A DNA stretch of 64,000 nt from UBA6022 sp038319685 (GTDB lineage Bacteria; Patescibacteriota; Saccharimonadia; Saccharimonadales; Saccharimonadaceae). Position numbers and translations under genes: made by a program. The DNA is taken from contig JBBQDN010000002.1 of assembly GCA_038319685.1 (NCBI GenBank), positions 62,001 through 126,000 on the forward strand, written 5' to 3'. Positions 51,853 to 61,454 of this stretch are shown piece by piece. Position 1 is the stretch's first letter. Every line of letters starts with the position of its first letter. The notes under the pieces were generated by a model that was not told where the DNA came from, searched no databases, and worked only from the letters and a program-made list of their open reading frames with translations.

Positions 51853-53631
51853 TTAATCTCGTTTCAACATCACCGTAAACGCTTCGGATGGGATATCGAC
51901 TTTACCAAATCGTTTCATGCGTTTTTTACCTTTGGCTTGTTTAGCCAGCACCTTTTTTTTGCGGGACACGTCGCCGCCGTATAGGCCAGTCGTCACATCT
52001 TTACGATAGGCAGATAAATCAGCACGAGCGATAAACTTACCGCCAATTGCTGCCTGCAGCGCAACTTGGAAATTCTGACGCGGAATGACATCTTTTAGTT
52101 TATCGACGACTTCACGGCCAAGTCGTTGCGACTCACTACGATGCGCCATGACCGACAGTGCATCGACAATATTGCCAGCGACATAGAAATCAACCCGGAC
52201 AAGATCTTCGGTCAAGTACGTATCAAGTTCATAGTTAAAACTGCCATAGCCACTCGTGACAGACTTTAGTTGATCATAAAAATCTGTTAATAGGTTTGCG
52301 AGTGGGGCTTCAAAACTAATGAGGGCTCGTTCATCAATATAGCTCAAGCCTTTTTGAATACCGCGTTTATTTACAACTAATTGAATAACTGCGCCAATAT
52401 ATTCTTTAGGAACGATAATTTCGCCTTTAATCCATGGTTCACGAATTTCTTTGATCTTGGACACATCCGGAAGATCGCTGGCACTTTTAATATCCAACTG
52501 TGTACCATCACTCAGATAAACCTGATAGTCAGTTGATGGATTTGTTACCACTAAATCAAGGTTATACTCACGCTCTAATCGTTCACGCACAATATCCATA
52601 TGAAGTAGTCCAAGGAAACCAATACGCACGCCAAATCCAAGCACTGGTGAATTTTCTGGTTCAAACTGCAGCGCAGAATCACTCAGACTCAGTTTTTCAA
52701 CCGCGTCCTTTAATTCCTGGTATTCATCGTTACTAACAGGGAAGAAACCAGCGTACACAAATGGTTTGACATCCTGGTAGCCTGGTAGCATATTAGTCGC
52801 TTGGTTACGTTTGATAGTAACAGTATCACCAACGCGAGCATCACGAGTCGTTTTGAGATTCGTCACGATATAGCCAATTTCACCAGTGCTAATATCTGGA
52901 CTCGGTTTCATGACAGGACTCAGGCTGCCCACATCAAGTGCAATACCACCAGCTGACGTCGCCAACATATGAATCGCATCACTTTTTTTAATCGCACCGT
53001 CAACGACACGAACGTACAAAATAACACCGCGATAATCGTCATAATAACTATCGAAAATAAGTGCGCGGGTCGGTGCATCAGCCTGACCGTGAGGAGGTTG
53101 TATTTTTTCAACTACTGTATCGAGTACTTCGATGACACCTTGACCTGTTTTAGCACTAATCTTTAAGATATCATCGTCGGTGCACCCAAGCAGATTAATA
53201 ATTTCCGCTGATACACGCGGGACATCAGCTGCCGGTAGATCAATTTTATTAAGCACGGGAATAATTGTTAAATCAGCGGCCAATGCCAAATACACATTTG
53301 CAAGTGTCTGCGCTTGAATACCCTGACTAGCATCAACAACCAAAATAGCGCCTTCACAGGCTTCGAGTGAGCGACTGACTTCATAACTAAAATCAACATG
53401 TCCTGGTGTATCGATCAGATTTAGGTCGTAGCCTTTATGGCTCATACGAACAGGCGCAAGTTTAATCGTAATGCCTTTTTCACGTTCGAGATCCATACTG
53501 TCGAGCAGCTGTGATTTCATATCACGCTTATGTACCGTACCGGTAAGCTCCATCATGCGGTCGGCAAGAGTCGATTTACCGTGATCGATATGAGCAATGA
53601 TACAAAAATTTCTTATCTGTTGTTGATCCAT
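51853..53631 (-). CDS. lepA: Elongation factor 4 (LepA)
   Basis: 592 aa. GTPase motifs AHIDHGKST, DTPGHVDF and NKIDLP, EF-G-like domains II-V and the LepA-specific C-terminal domain (about 490-592). Acts on ribosomes under stress or ionic imbalance. TATAAT (53645-53650) gives a 13-nt leader. Confidence 0.98.
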   Translation of the reverse strand: MDQQQIRNFCIIAHIDHGKSTLADRMMELTGTVHKRDMKSQLLDSMDLEREKGITIKLAPVRMSHKGYDLNLIDTPGHVDFSYEVSRSLEACEGAILVVDASQGIQAQTLANVYLALAADLTIIPVLNKIDLPAADVPRVSAEIINLLGCTDDDILKISAKTGQGVIEVLDTVVEKIQPPHGQADAPTRALIFDSYYDDYRGVILYVRVVDGAIKKSDAIHMLATSAGGIALDVGSLSPVMKPSPDISTGEIGYIVTNLKTTRDARVGDTVTIKRNQATNMLPGYQDVKPFVYAGFFPVSNDEYQELKDAVEKLSLSDSALQFEPENSPVLGFGVRIGFLGLLHMDIVRERLEREYNLDLVVTNPSTDYQVYLSDGTQLDIKSASDLPDVSKIKEIREPWIKGEIIVPKEYIGAVIQLVVNKRGIQKGLSYIDERALISFEAPLANLLTDFYDQLKSVTSGYGSFNYELDTYLTEDLVRVDFYVAGNIVDALSVMAHRSESQRLGREVVDKLKDVIPRQNFQVALQAAIGGKFIARADLSAYRKDVTTGLYGGDVSRKKKVLAKQAKGKKRMKRFGKVDIPSEAFTVMLKRD

Positions 53632-53661
53632 AGTCTAGAGGTAAATTATACCAGTTTTTGT

Positions 53662-55290
53662 CTATTTTTGCGAGGCAGAACCAAAGAATACCGAACGGAA
53701 CCGATCAATCACCGGATATGCTTCGTGGAGTAACAGTAGACGACTGAAAAAAACGTAGGCCGCACTGCTTACAATGACGATCGCAAAGAATTTTGGAAAC
53801 GTCGCAAAGAAACTTTGGTCATCAGCACCAAGCTGAAATAACAGTACGCTAACATATGTCACGATTGCCATAAATCCTGTTGCGCTCGCCATGCGTGCAA
53901 TCGCATGGACAAACACAATATCAAATAGTCCCTTGATACGACGCGACATCACAAAAAACAGGACGATAACTTCTAAAAACGCGACGATCGACTGGGCCCA
54001 CGCCAGCCCATACGCACCCATATGCAGCGTCATCGTAAACCAAACTGCAAGTGTAATATTTAACGAAATCGCAAAAATCGAAATATATAACGGTGTTTTC
54101 GTGTCCTGTTGAGCGTAAAAACTTCTTGCTGCAATGTGATATATCGATCGGAATAAAATCGCAATAACCAGTGCGCCAAGTAGCCCAGCCATGAGTGGGT
54201 CACCACCGTTCTTGATGAAGTTCACCAGGTAGCCGCGGGTAAAATACGCAATCACCGCCACTGGCATCGCCAGCCATATAATGATCCGCAGTATCATCTG
54301 TAATTCAGTTTTAAATAAATCAGGGCGACCTTCGGCTAACCGCTCGGTCATTTTCGGAAATGCTGCGGTACTAATCGCAACACCGATGAGGTTAATTGGT
54401 ACCATATGAAGTGTCGTTGCCTGTTGAAAGGCGCGGACCGTTCCTTCGGCCATCCGTGAGGCGAGATTCGTTTCTACGAGACTATTCACATAATCGGCTC
54501 CTTGATCAAGTGATCTTGCTGGCAATAGTGTTAGAACCTTTCGAAAACCTTTGTTTTTCCAAAATATCTTGAACTCGTAATCAAACCCCAGTCCCAATAG
54601 GCCAATCGAACTCACAACTAATTGCAAAATGGAGCCCAGTACGACGCCGAGTGCCACGCCCATGATTCCACCATTAAAAATCTGCCAGCCAAACAAATTT
54701 ATCCCCTGAGTAAAAAAGACTGTTCCGATAATAATACCGATGTTGTAAATTGTCGGTGCGAGAGCATAAAACGTAAAACGACCAACTGCCTGCTGCATGC
54801 TTGCGATCACCGTCGCAACAGCAAATAAAAATGGATTAACGGCAATCACGCGCATCATACTGACAGCCAGTCCTCGACTTGCTTCGTCGAGTCCGGGACT
54901 AACAACATAGCGAATTAGTGGCTCGGCGAAAATAATAATTAAAATACTAGCAACAAGCGTAATTAGTGCCATAAAATTAATCATGCTGGTCGATAATTCC
55001 CAGGCAGACTTTTTATTGCCCGTCGCAAGTCGTTGGTTAAAAACGGGGATAAACGTTACACTTAGCGCGCCTGATACAAGTAGGAAAAACATGAAATCAG
55101 GAATTGAAAAAGCGACAGTATAGGCATCTAGTCCGGTTTTGTATGTGTCATAATACATACCATTGAGCAAGCGGTCTCGGAATAATCCGAGGCCGCTTGC
55201 GAGCAATGTCGAGCTAGCAAGCAACACCGCTGCCAGCTGAACGGTCAGTTGTTTGTTTGCCTGCGCGACTACACTTCGTACTCGATTCAT
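53662..55290 (-). CDS. murJ: Lipid II flippase MurJ
   Basis: 542 aa, about 14 membrane helices. Family motifs: GLFRDRLLNGMYY, DAYTVAFSIPDFMFFLLVSGALS and the ARSFYAQQDTKTPLYIS block. Flips lipid II for peptidoglycan synthesis. Good GAGGG site before the ATG. The gene shares its strand with ftsH upstream (9-nt gap). Confidence 0.96.
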   Translation of the reverse strand: MNRVRSVVAQANKQLTVQLAAVLLASSTLLASGLGLFRDRLLNGMYYDTYKTGLDAYTVAFSIPDFMFFLLVSGALSVTFIPVFNQRLATGNKKSAWELSTSMINFMALITLVASILIIIFAEPLIRYVVSPGLDEASRGLAVSMMRVIAVNPFLFAVATVIASMQQAVGRFTFYALAPTIYNIGIIIGTVFFTQGINLFGWQIFNGGIMGVALGVVLGSILQLVVSSIGLLGLGFDYEFKIFWKNKGFRKVLTLLPARSLDQGADYVNSLVETNLASRMAEGTVRAFQQATTLHMVPINLIGVAISTAAFPKMTERLAEGRPDLFKTELQMILRIIIWLAMPVAVIAYFTRGYLVNFIKNGGDPLMAGLLGALVIAILFRSIYHIAARSFYAQQDTKTPLYISIFAISLNITLAVWFTMTLHMGAYGLAWAQSIVAFLEVIVLFFVMSRRIKGLFDIVFVHAIARMASATGFMAIVTYVSVLLFQLGADDQSFFATFPKFFAIVIVSSAAYVFFSRLLLLHEAYPVIDRFRSVFFGSASQK

Positions 55291-55299
55291 GTGAACCCT

Positions 55300-57180
55300 C
55301 TACGCAGTAGCTGCGTGTAACATAGCTTCTTTTGGCATAGTCGCCTTTGCCAAGATCTTTACGACCGACTCTTCTTCTAATGTTTCTTCTTCGATAAGTG
55401 CTGAAGCAAGCTTATCAAGACTCGCGCGGTTATGAAGGATGACTAATTCAGCTCTGTGACTTGCCTCTTTAATCAACTGTTCAACTTCTTTGTCAATTTC
55501 CTTGGCAGTATCGTCACTATACGGACGCTCGTGAGTCATTTTATCGAAAACCATGCCACCGTTGTCGTCATGAAACACCTGGTCGCGAAGTTTCGTCCCC
55601 ATGCCTTGTTCTATAATCATATCGCGTGCAATTTCTGTTGCTTTACGAAGATCAGAACCTGCACCAGTTGTAATGCCGTCGGCACCATAAAGGATTTTTT
55701 CAGCAACACGGCCACCCATTGCACGGGCAAGGATGTCTTTAAATTCATAGACATTCGTATAGCTTTTATCTTCGGGAGGCAAGAACCAAGTCACACCACC
55801 GGTTGCACCGCGCGGAATAATTGTTACTTTATGTACAGGATCACTATCAGGCAAAACATGTCCAACAATTGCATGACCCGCTTCGTGATACGCCGTCATC
55901 CGTTTTTCTGCTTCGTTCATGATTTTTGTTTTTCGCTCTGGACCAATTGCAACTTTTTCGAACGCTTCAACTAGGTCAGCGTTGCTAATTTTTTTAGCGT
56001 TTCGCCTAGCGGCGATAATAGCCGATTCGTTAGCGATGTTTGCTAGGTCGGCACCCGATGAACCAGCAGTTTTAGCGGCCAGTGCAGCGATATTAACAGT
56101 ATCGTCAGCTGGTTTTTTCTTGAAGTGTACTTTCAAAATTGCTTCGCGGTCATGACGTTCGGGTAACATAATGTTCGTCCGTCGGTCAAAACGTCCCGGA
56201 CGCAGTAGGGCTGGGTCAAGCACGTCAGCACGGTTAGTGGCTGCAAGCACAATCACATTCGTACCTGTTTCGAACCCATCCATTTCTACCAATATTTGGT
56301 TCAAGGTCTGTTCACGTTCATCGTGACCACCACCCATACCTGAACCACGCTTGCGGCCGACGGCGTCGATTTCGTCAATAAAGATAATCGCCGGTGCGTT
56401 CTTTTTTGCTTTGGCAAACAGATCACGAACACGTGATGCACCAACACCCACGAACATTTCAACAAATTCTGAACCAGAAATACTAAAGAATGGCACATTT
56501 GCCTCACCGGCAACCGCACGAGCCAGCATCGTCTTACCTGTCCCAGGATTACCAACTAGCAGAACACCTTTTGGAATCTTTGCTCCAAGTAATTCGTATT
56601 TTTTCGGATGTTTCAGAAAATCTACCACTTCTTCGAGGTCTTGTTTAGCGGAATCATTACCGGCGATATCAGCAAAGACAACTTTTTCTTTGTCGATGCC
56701 ATAGAGTTTGGCTTTTGATTTGCCAAATCCCATCGCCTGATTATTTTGACCTTGTGCCTGGCGCATCATGAACATAATAAACCCAGCAAAAAGTATCACC
56801 GGAATAATGATAATCGCAAGGTTCCATAAGGTTTGGCCAGTTTCAGATGGTGCACTATCAGAAATCTTTGACTTGGCTTCTTTTGATAGTACATCATTTT
56901 TCAACAGCGTTCCAACACCGCCCTGAAGGTATGATTTTTCCGTTGGTTTATCTTGGCCCTTCAGTGTAATTGTGAGCTCATTACCGTTGCCTTCAATCTT
57001 TGCAATATCGCCTGAGTTCGCGCCACTAATAACGTCTGAAATCGCTCGGTCTTTCAGTGTGTTTACCGGTGTAAGAAAGGCAATGATTCCAAGTGCAACA
57101 AATACAAGCACGGCCCAGAATAAACTGAGTCGAACGATATTGTTCATTTTCTTGCCAGGTGGTTTTTGTTGTGTTGCCAT
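55300..57180 (-). CDS. ftsH: ATP-dependent zinc metalloprotease FtsH
   Basis: 626 aa. Two membrane helices (about 15-35 and 112-135), AAA Walker A VGNPGTGKTML, Walker B IIFIDEIDAVG, SRH region ATNRADVLDPALLRPGRFD and zinc site HEAGHAI. Degrades membrane and regulatory proteins. Precedes murJ. Confidence 0.98.
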   Translation of the reverse strand: MATQQKPPGKKMNNIVRLSLFWAVLVFVALGIIAFLTPVNTLKDRAISDVISGANSGDIAKIEGNGNELTITLKGQDKPTEKSYLQGGVGTLLKNDVLSKEAKSKISDSAPSETGQTLWNLAIIIIPVILFAGFIMFMMRQAQGQNNQAMGFGKSKAKLYGIDKEKVVFADIAGNDSAKQDLEEVVDFLKHPKKYELLGAKIPKGVLLVGNPGTGKTMLARAVAGEANVPFFSISGSEFVEMFVGVGASRVRDLFAKAKKNAPAIIFIDEIDAVGRKRGSGMGGGHDEREQTLNQILVEMDGFETGTNVIVLAATNRADVLDPALLRPGRFDRRTNIMLPERHDREAILKVHFKKKPADDTVNIAALAAKTAGSSGADLANIANESAIIAARRNAKKISNADLVEAFEKVAIGPERKTKIMNEAEKRMTAYHEAGHAIVGHVLPDSDPVHKVTIIPRGATGGVTWFLPPEDKSYTNVYEFKDILARAMGGRVAEKILYGADGITTGAGSDLRKATEIARDMIIEQGMGTKLRDQVFHDDNGGMVFDKMTHERPYSDDTAKEIDKEVEQLIKEASHRAELVILHNRASLDKLASALIEEETLEEESVVKILAKATMPKEAMLHAATA

Positions 57181-57248
57181 ATAAAAATAATTATCCTTTG
57201 CTTTTCGCTATCATATAAGAAAATCCCACTCTTACTATAATATCAGTT

Positions 57249-58097
57249 TTAAAGGGTTTCAACAATAAAAGTTGTACGGGTAAATAACAGTTTGACGCCG
57301 TTACCAACCTCGTAGGTGTTCCCTGGTTTTGCTGTCTTTATCGCCAACAGTGCTCGTTGGACCCGTGGTCGGGTCGGACTTTGCCCAGTTTTATGCACGA
57401 TACATGCTCGCAGCACCTCCATGGCAACGACATCATCCGTATAGGTTAAAAAATATCGTTTATATGTCGCGTCGTTGCGCAAAAATGGTATCATTTCAGT
57501 ATCGATCTGGTCTTTACTATTACACTGCGTACGCCATAGCGCCCATAGCTGACGTTTTGTATCGGTATCCATATCGTCCCGAATACGCGCTCGGATTCTG
57601 TTACGCAGATACCGTTGGTCCCCGTTGGACGAATCTTCGCGCCACTCCAAATTGTTCATCGTTGCATACGCTAAAATGTCCTTCTTGGTTACTCCGAGTA
57701 ACGGCCGGACGATATCCGAATCTAACACGGCGATTCCTCGCCAACCGGTTCCTCTGGACAAGTTAATCGCCATCGTTTCAATCACATCGTCACCGTGATG
57801 TGCGGTGATAATTGTCGTCGTACCATACAATCGGGCAAGATCGCGTAGGAACACATAGCGGCGCTCCCTAGCCATGGCCTCGCTGACATTAGCTCCTAAC
57901 TCTTCACGTCGCGATTCAGACTCTAGACCGTATTTTTTTGCTAAATCCTGTACAAATCGTGCATCGTCAGCCGAATCTTCACGAATACCGTGATCAAAAT
58001 GCGCAACAATCAGCCTCATATTGGCTTTTTTTACTAACATATCTAACAGCATAACCGAATCGACACCGCCACTGACCGCAACGATTGCTGTTTTCAT
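57249..58097 (-). CDS. tilS: tRNA(Ile)-lysidine synthetase TilS (282 aa)
   Basis: P-loop VSGGVDSVML (about 8-17) and the catalytic-domain motifs AHFDHGIREDSADD and AHHGDDVIET. It lacks the extended C-terminal domains of longer homologues. Makes lysidine in tRNA-Ile(CAU). ATG 58097 overlaps the stop of the 57-aa gene (TGATG), so it is coupled to it. Confidence 0.95.
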   Translation of the reverse strand: MKTAIVAVSGGVDSVMLLDMLVKKANMRLIVAHFDHGIREDSADDARFVQDLAKKYGLESESRREELGANVSEAMARERRYVFLRDLARLYGTTTIITAHHGDDVIETMAINLSRGTGWRGIAVLDSDIVRPLLGVTKKDILAYATMNNLEWREDSSNGDQRYLRNRIRARIRDDMDTDTKRQLWALWRTQCNSKDQIDTEMIPFLRNDATYKRYFLTYTDDVVAMEVLRACIVHKTGQSPTRPRVQRALLAIKTAKPGNTYEVGNGVKLLFTRTTFIVETL

Positions 58098-58270
58098 CAG
58101 CCCCATCGTTTTGAGACGACATATCCAATCCAGATGCCAAAAATTCCTCCGACAGTACTGCCCAGAATACTCCACCCACTCAACATGTCGGTATCACCAA
58201 ATAGAACGGGGATGTATGCGCCTAAAAGCCCAAAAATCGTTGCGCATAACAAAATGACTTTTTTACTCAT
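58097..58270 (-). CDS. Small membrane protein coupled to tilS (57 aa)
   Basis: ATG 58270 to TGA 58097. Two hydrophobic helices (about 5-23 and 32-52) with Gly spacing in the second (GSTVGGIFGIWIG) and a basic end VVSKRWG. TATACT at 58277-58282 lies 6 nt before the ATG, so the message is predicted leaderless. Its stop overlaps the tilS ATG. No family recognised. It could help membrane localisation or just lead the operon. Confidence 0.7.
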   Translation of the reverse strand: MSKKVILLCATIFGLLGAYIPVLFGDTDMLSGWSILGSTVGGIFGIWIGYVVSKRWG

Positions 58271-58288
58271 AGCTATAGTATATACCGA

Positions 58289-59524
58289 TTACAAGTAGCG
58301 CGTACTGCCAAAAGGGATTTTTTGCTTCACAAATAGCCCGGTCCCAATAGTGTCCGCCGAATGAATCACCCTTGCCCCATACCGCTGATTAATGTCATCG
58401 ACCGCATCAGTCACGTGGCGCTCGCGGGCAAGCTCATCACCAAAAAACGTCAGTTGTCCTTCATCCTTTGATTCACTCAGTTCGTAACAGGTTACCGAAA
58501 TCATCTTGATACCGTCAGGCGCACTCTCGAATAGTCGCCTAGCATGATTGTAAATTGCCTGATTACTAAAAAATGGGAGGCTTGCCATATATTTACCATG
58601 CCACGTGCCATGATCATACGTTCGTGCGTACACCGCAATGCCACGAGCAACCAACCCCTGAGACCGAACCTTTGCCCCAACATCCTCGCATAAATGATGA
58701 AGCCGCTTGAGGACCGTCAAGTAGGGAAGTCGATAGCCTTCTAAAACATACTGCCTGCCTGCACTTTTAAGAGGGAAGTCACGCTTATCAACTTCCCAGC
58801 CCCGCAGTCGTTGATGCCACTGCTCACCGACAATACCTTTGAACACCATGGAGTGAAGCGTTTCGGGACTACTGTCGAGAAATTCCAGTGGGCTGTAAAT
58901 ACCAACTGCATTTAATCGCTGTTCATTACCCCGAGCAATTCCCGTCAAGTCTGTCAGTTTTAACGTCCCGAAAACATCGCGTAAATTCTGGGCATCAATC
59001 ACATCCAGCCCATCTGGTTTATGCAGACTGGCGGCCATTTTCGCCAGAAATCGATTCGTCGAAATACCAACGTTACAACGCATCGCGCACCCCACCTCAT
59101 CCTTCAGCCGCTGTTTAATTTGATTACCAATATCGACCAAGTCTCGCCCCTGCATCTGTTCGGTCGCGTCCGTAAAATCAATCACCCCCTCGTCAATGCT
59201 TTTCATTCGAACGTGCGCCGAATAATCCTGCATAATTGCCATTAGCTTGTGGTAAACATAGCGATATTTCGCTGGGTCACTTTCGAGCGCAACAAGGTCT
59301 GGTGCTAATGTTCGAGCTTCCTTCACACTCATACCGAGCATCACACCACGCGCCTTGGCTTCGTAACTAGCGGTAACAATACTTGTATGTTCTGTCCGCC
59401 GGTTCACAATTGCCACTGGTTTTCCCCTGAGCATCGGTCGGGATTGCTGCTCGATCGTCGCAAAACAACTATTAAGGTCAATGTGCATAATCAGTGGCCT
59501 AACCGAGTTATAGTCATTCCTCAT
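58289..59524 (-). CDS. Y-family DNA polymerase (DinB/UmuC-like, 411 aa)
   Basis: Palm motifs MHIDLNSCFATIEQQ (catalytic Asp), YEAKARGVMLGMSVKEA and MKSIDEGVIDFT (catalytic Asp-Glu); the C-terminal little-finger domain follows (about 245-360). Likely translesion synthesis. Unlike classical Pol IV it starts H-I-D-L-N. Start ATG 59524 uses GGAGGAAG; it overlaps the 43-aa gene (ATGA). Confidence 0.93.
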   Translation of the reverse strand: MRNDYNSVRPLIMHIDLNSCFATIEQQSRPMLRGKPVAIVNRRTEHTSIVTASYEAKARGVMLGMSVKEARTLAPDLVALESDPAKYRYVYHKLMAIMQDYSAHVRMKSIDEGVIDFTDATEQMQGRDLVDIGNQIKQRLKDEVGCAMRCNVGISTNRFLAKMAASLHKPDGLDVIDAQNLRDVFGTLKLTDLTGIARGNEQRLNAVGIYSPLEFLDSSPETLHSMVFKGIVGEQWHQRLRGWEVDKRDFPLKSAGRQYVLEGYRLPYLTVLKRLHHLCEDVGAKVRSQGLVARGIAVYARTYDHGTWHGKYMASLPFFSNQAIYNHARRLFESAPDGIKMISVTCYELSESKDEGQLTFFGDELARERHVTDAVDDINQRYGARVIHSADTIGTGLFVKQKIPFGSTRYL

Positions 59525-59652
59525 AACACTTCCTCCCATAAAAACCCATCGCTGAGCTGGTATTTAGGACGTTTTACATAGATATGCGATAGTGCAGTAC
59601 GTGCCAAAAACAGTTGTCGCAGCGGTCGATGCAGTGAGGTTATTCTACTCAT
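59521..59652 (-). CDS. Small protein of the polymerase cassette (43 aa)
   Basis: Begins MSRITSLHRPLRQL and ends LWEEVL. Strong GGAGG site 9 nt before ATG 59652; stop overlaps the polymerase start. No domain recognised, but the tight coupling at both ends is good evidence of translation. Confidence 0.6.
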   Translation of the reverse strand: MSRITSLHRPLRQLFLARTALSHIYVKRPKYQLSDGFLWEEVL

Positions 59653-59911
59653 AGTGATCACCCTCCATAGTTAAGTGCCAGGTAAGTCGTTCACTGTCAA
59701 ATTCTAGCCGGTAATCAGCTGCGCCGTCCGTCACGTCAAACATGTGAACCGTACGATGACCTTTCACACTCGGATGACGGAGCCCTATCTCGGTAATCTC
59801 GATTTCCCGCCCACTCGGCCGCCGGAATCTGATTGGCCGACAAGGATTTAACCCCTCACCAAATACCGCAATTACTTCGATTCGTTCATTTAAAAAAGTT
59901 TCATCATTCAT
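59645..59911 (-). CDS. Small protein of the polymerase cassette (88 aa)
   Basis: Predicted beta-rich: ERIEVIAVFGEGLNPCRPIRF, VHMFDVTDGAADYRLEFD and a C-terminal W-H-L-T-M-E. It resembles in length and layout small proteins found beside translesion polymerase genes in other bacteria, but no family is certain. Start ATG 59911. The gene opens the cassette. The 165 nt before it hold no clear operator. Confidence 0.6.
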   Translation of the reverse strand: MNDETFLNERIEVIAVFGEGLNPCRPIRFRRPSGREIEITEIGLRHPSVKGHRTVHMFDVTDGAADYRLEFDSERLTWHLTMEGDHYE

Positions 59912-60077
59912 AATCAACAATCCTCAACAGTTAGTTTAAGGAAACGATTTTGATTGTATCGCCCGTTTTTGACACCCGTTTCTTAGTGACAAATCCGAAA
60001 ACGATGAATGATCCGATCGTGAGGGACGCTTAACGAAAAGTCAGTGAGTATCACGGGGAAGTAGTTATAGTATACGC

Positions 60078-60719
60078 CTATTCGTTACGAATCGTAAGAC
60101 CCAGACTACTGGCTAAATACGGTGCAATCAGCGTCAACTGCGCCCCGTCGATGATCGCACCTCGAAGTGACGCCCAGCCTGAGATATCGATAAGCTCTGA
60201 CGTACGGAGATCAACTTTTTTACAGGTCGCCTTTTCAAATACCGTACGATCAAGCTGACACGATTCGAACGTTACGTCATACAGCGCACAACCAAGAAAA
60301 TCGGTTTCTGTTAATTGGCAGTCAATAAACATCACTCTCCGAAGATCAGCAAACCGGAAATTCGCCATATCCAGTTTGCAGCCCTTAAATATAACATCAT
60401 GTAACTGTGCCTGGCTAAAATCACATCCGCTCATGCGGCAATCGGTAAATACCGCTCGATTAACACTGGCATTTGTCATACCAACACTCGAAAGGTCTGA
60501 TTTGCGAACCTCAGCATCCCGAGCGTTCAAACGTGGCAACTGCGACCGACCCAGCTGGGCTTTTTCTATCAAGACGCCATTTATGTCAGCCGCCGCGATA
60601 TCTAATTTAATCGGCGTCTGATCTATCACGTGAGCTGTATCAAGCGATGATTCGCGCTCAAAATCAGCAAACGTATAGTCATCGAGGATAGATGGAAGAA
60701 TGGGTCGAGCGACTTTCAT
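60078..60719 (-). CDS. Pentapeptide-repeat protein (213 aa)
   Basis: Residues about 60-170 carry pentapeptide repeats A(D/N)LxX (NARDAEVRKSDL, FTDCRMSGCDFSQAQL, FKGCKLDMANFRFADL, FIDCQLTETDF), which form a quadrilateral beta helix. Such proteins may mimic DNA (Qnr/MfpA) or act as scaffolds; no assignment is possible. ATG 60719 lies 6 nt after TATAGT (leaderless). Confidence 0.88.
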   Translation of the reverse strand: MKVARPILPSILDDYTFADFERESSLDTAHVIDQTPIKLDIAAADINGVLIEKAQLGRSQLPRLNARDAEVRKSDLSSVGMTNASVNRAVFTDCRMSGCDFSQAQLHDVIFKGCKLDMANFRFADLRRVMFIDCQLTETDFLGCALYDVTFESCQLDRTVFEKATCKKVDLRTSELIDISGWASLRGAIIDGAQLTLIAPYLASSLGLTIRNE

Positions 60720-60787
60720 CCTTCTACTATACGATGGATTACCAAGTGATGCTAAAAGCTTAAATTGATTAAGCACTTAGTTCACTT

Positions 60788-60820
60788 GGCGAACCTCTCC
60801 CTTTCGAGAGAAGGTTCGCC
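60788..60820. terminator. Hairpin between the GC-rich gene and the pentapeptide gene
   Basis: A 14-bp near-perfect stem (GGCGAACC... / ...GGTTCGCC). Neither strand has a long T-run afterwards. It follows the 60840 gene by 20 nt. Confidence 0.5.
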
Positions 60821-60839
60821 TAGCGACGTAGGTGTTGTT

Positions 60840-61397
60840 TCAGTTCCCCCAAACTGCATAGACATGCTGCCGGTTGGGGAACTGGTCCCCTAGAATGATC
60901 GTACTGACATGCCCCTCGAGGAGGAACTGTGGCAGCGCGACGTAATCGCTCCCTACCAGGATCCCGACGAGCTTCGAGAGCTTGGAGGGGAACTGGAGGT
61001 CGACGTACGTGATATCGTCCCTCACGTTTACCGTGACATCACCGTTTGCGGTGATCTCGGTCTGCGATGATGCCTTGGGCACCAACGCCCCGACCAATCG
61101 ATCGGGCGTCCAGGTGATGTACCCGATCCCACCGGTCACTTCGAGCATTACTTCGGGAGCAGGCAGATTTGTCACGGTGCCTGGAAGTCCTGCCGGCGGA
61201 TCGGCTGGATCACCCATAACGGGCGACGCGGACTCCGCGGGTACCAGCAGCTCGCTGATCGATGCCGCGCCGGTGTCAGCTGCTGTCTGATCGAATGGGC
61301 TTGCCCAGGGGGCGATCCATCCGATCAAGACACCGACAGCCAAAGCGGCAGCGGCGACGATCAGAACGTAACGCTGGGACTGCGGTTTGCTGGACAT
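60840..61397 (-). CDS. Secreted or membrane-anchored protein with GC-rich, atypical codon use (185 aa)
   Basis: A basic start (MSSKPQSQR), one helix (about 10-30, VLIVAAAALAVGVLIGWIAP), then a Pro/Ala/Ser-rich linker and a beta-rich domain (about 80-185). No domain recognised. Codon choice and GC content are visibly higher than in neighbours, suggesting transfer from a GC-rich genome, possibly a host actinobacterium. A canonical promoter and GGGAGG site show that it is expressible here. Confidence 0.75.
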   Translation of the reverse strand: MSSKPQSQRYVLIVAAAALAVGVLIGWIAPWASPFDQTAADTGAASISELLVPAESASPVMGDPADPPAGLPGTVTNLPAPEVMLEVTGGIGYITWTPDRLVGALVPKASSQTEITANGDVTVNVRDDITYVDLQFPSKLSKLVGILVGSDYVALPQFLLEGHVSTIILGDQFPNRQHVYAVWGN

Positions 61398-61454
61398 TCT
61401 GGTGACCTCCCGGTCAATCGATGAAAACTACATGACACCTTAGTCACTATATCT

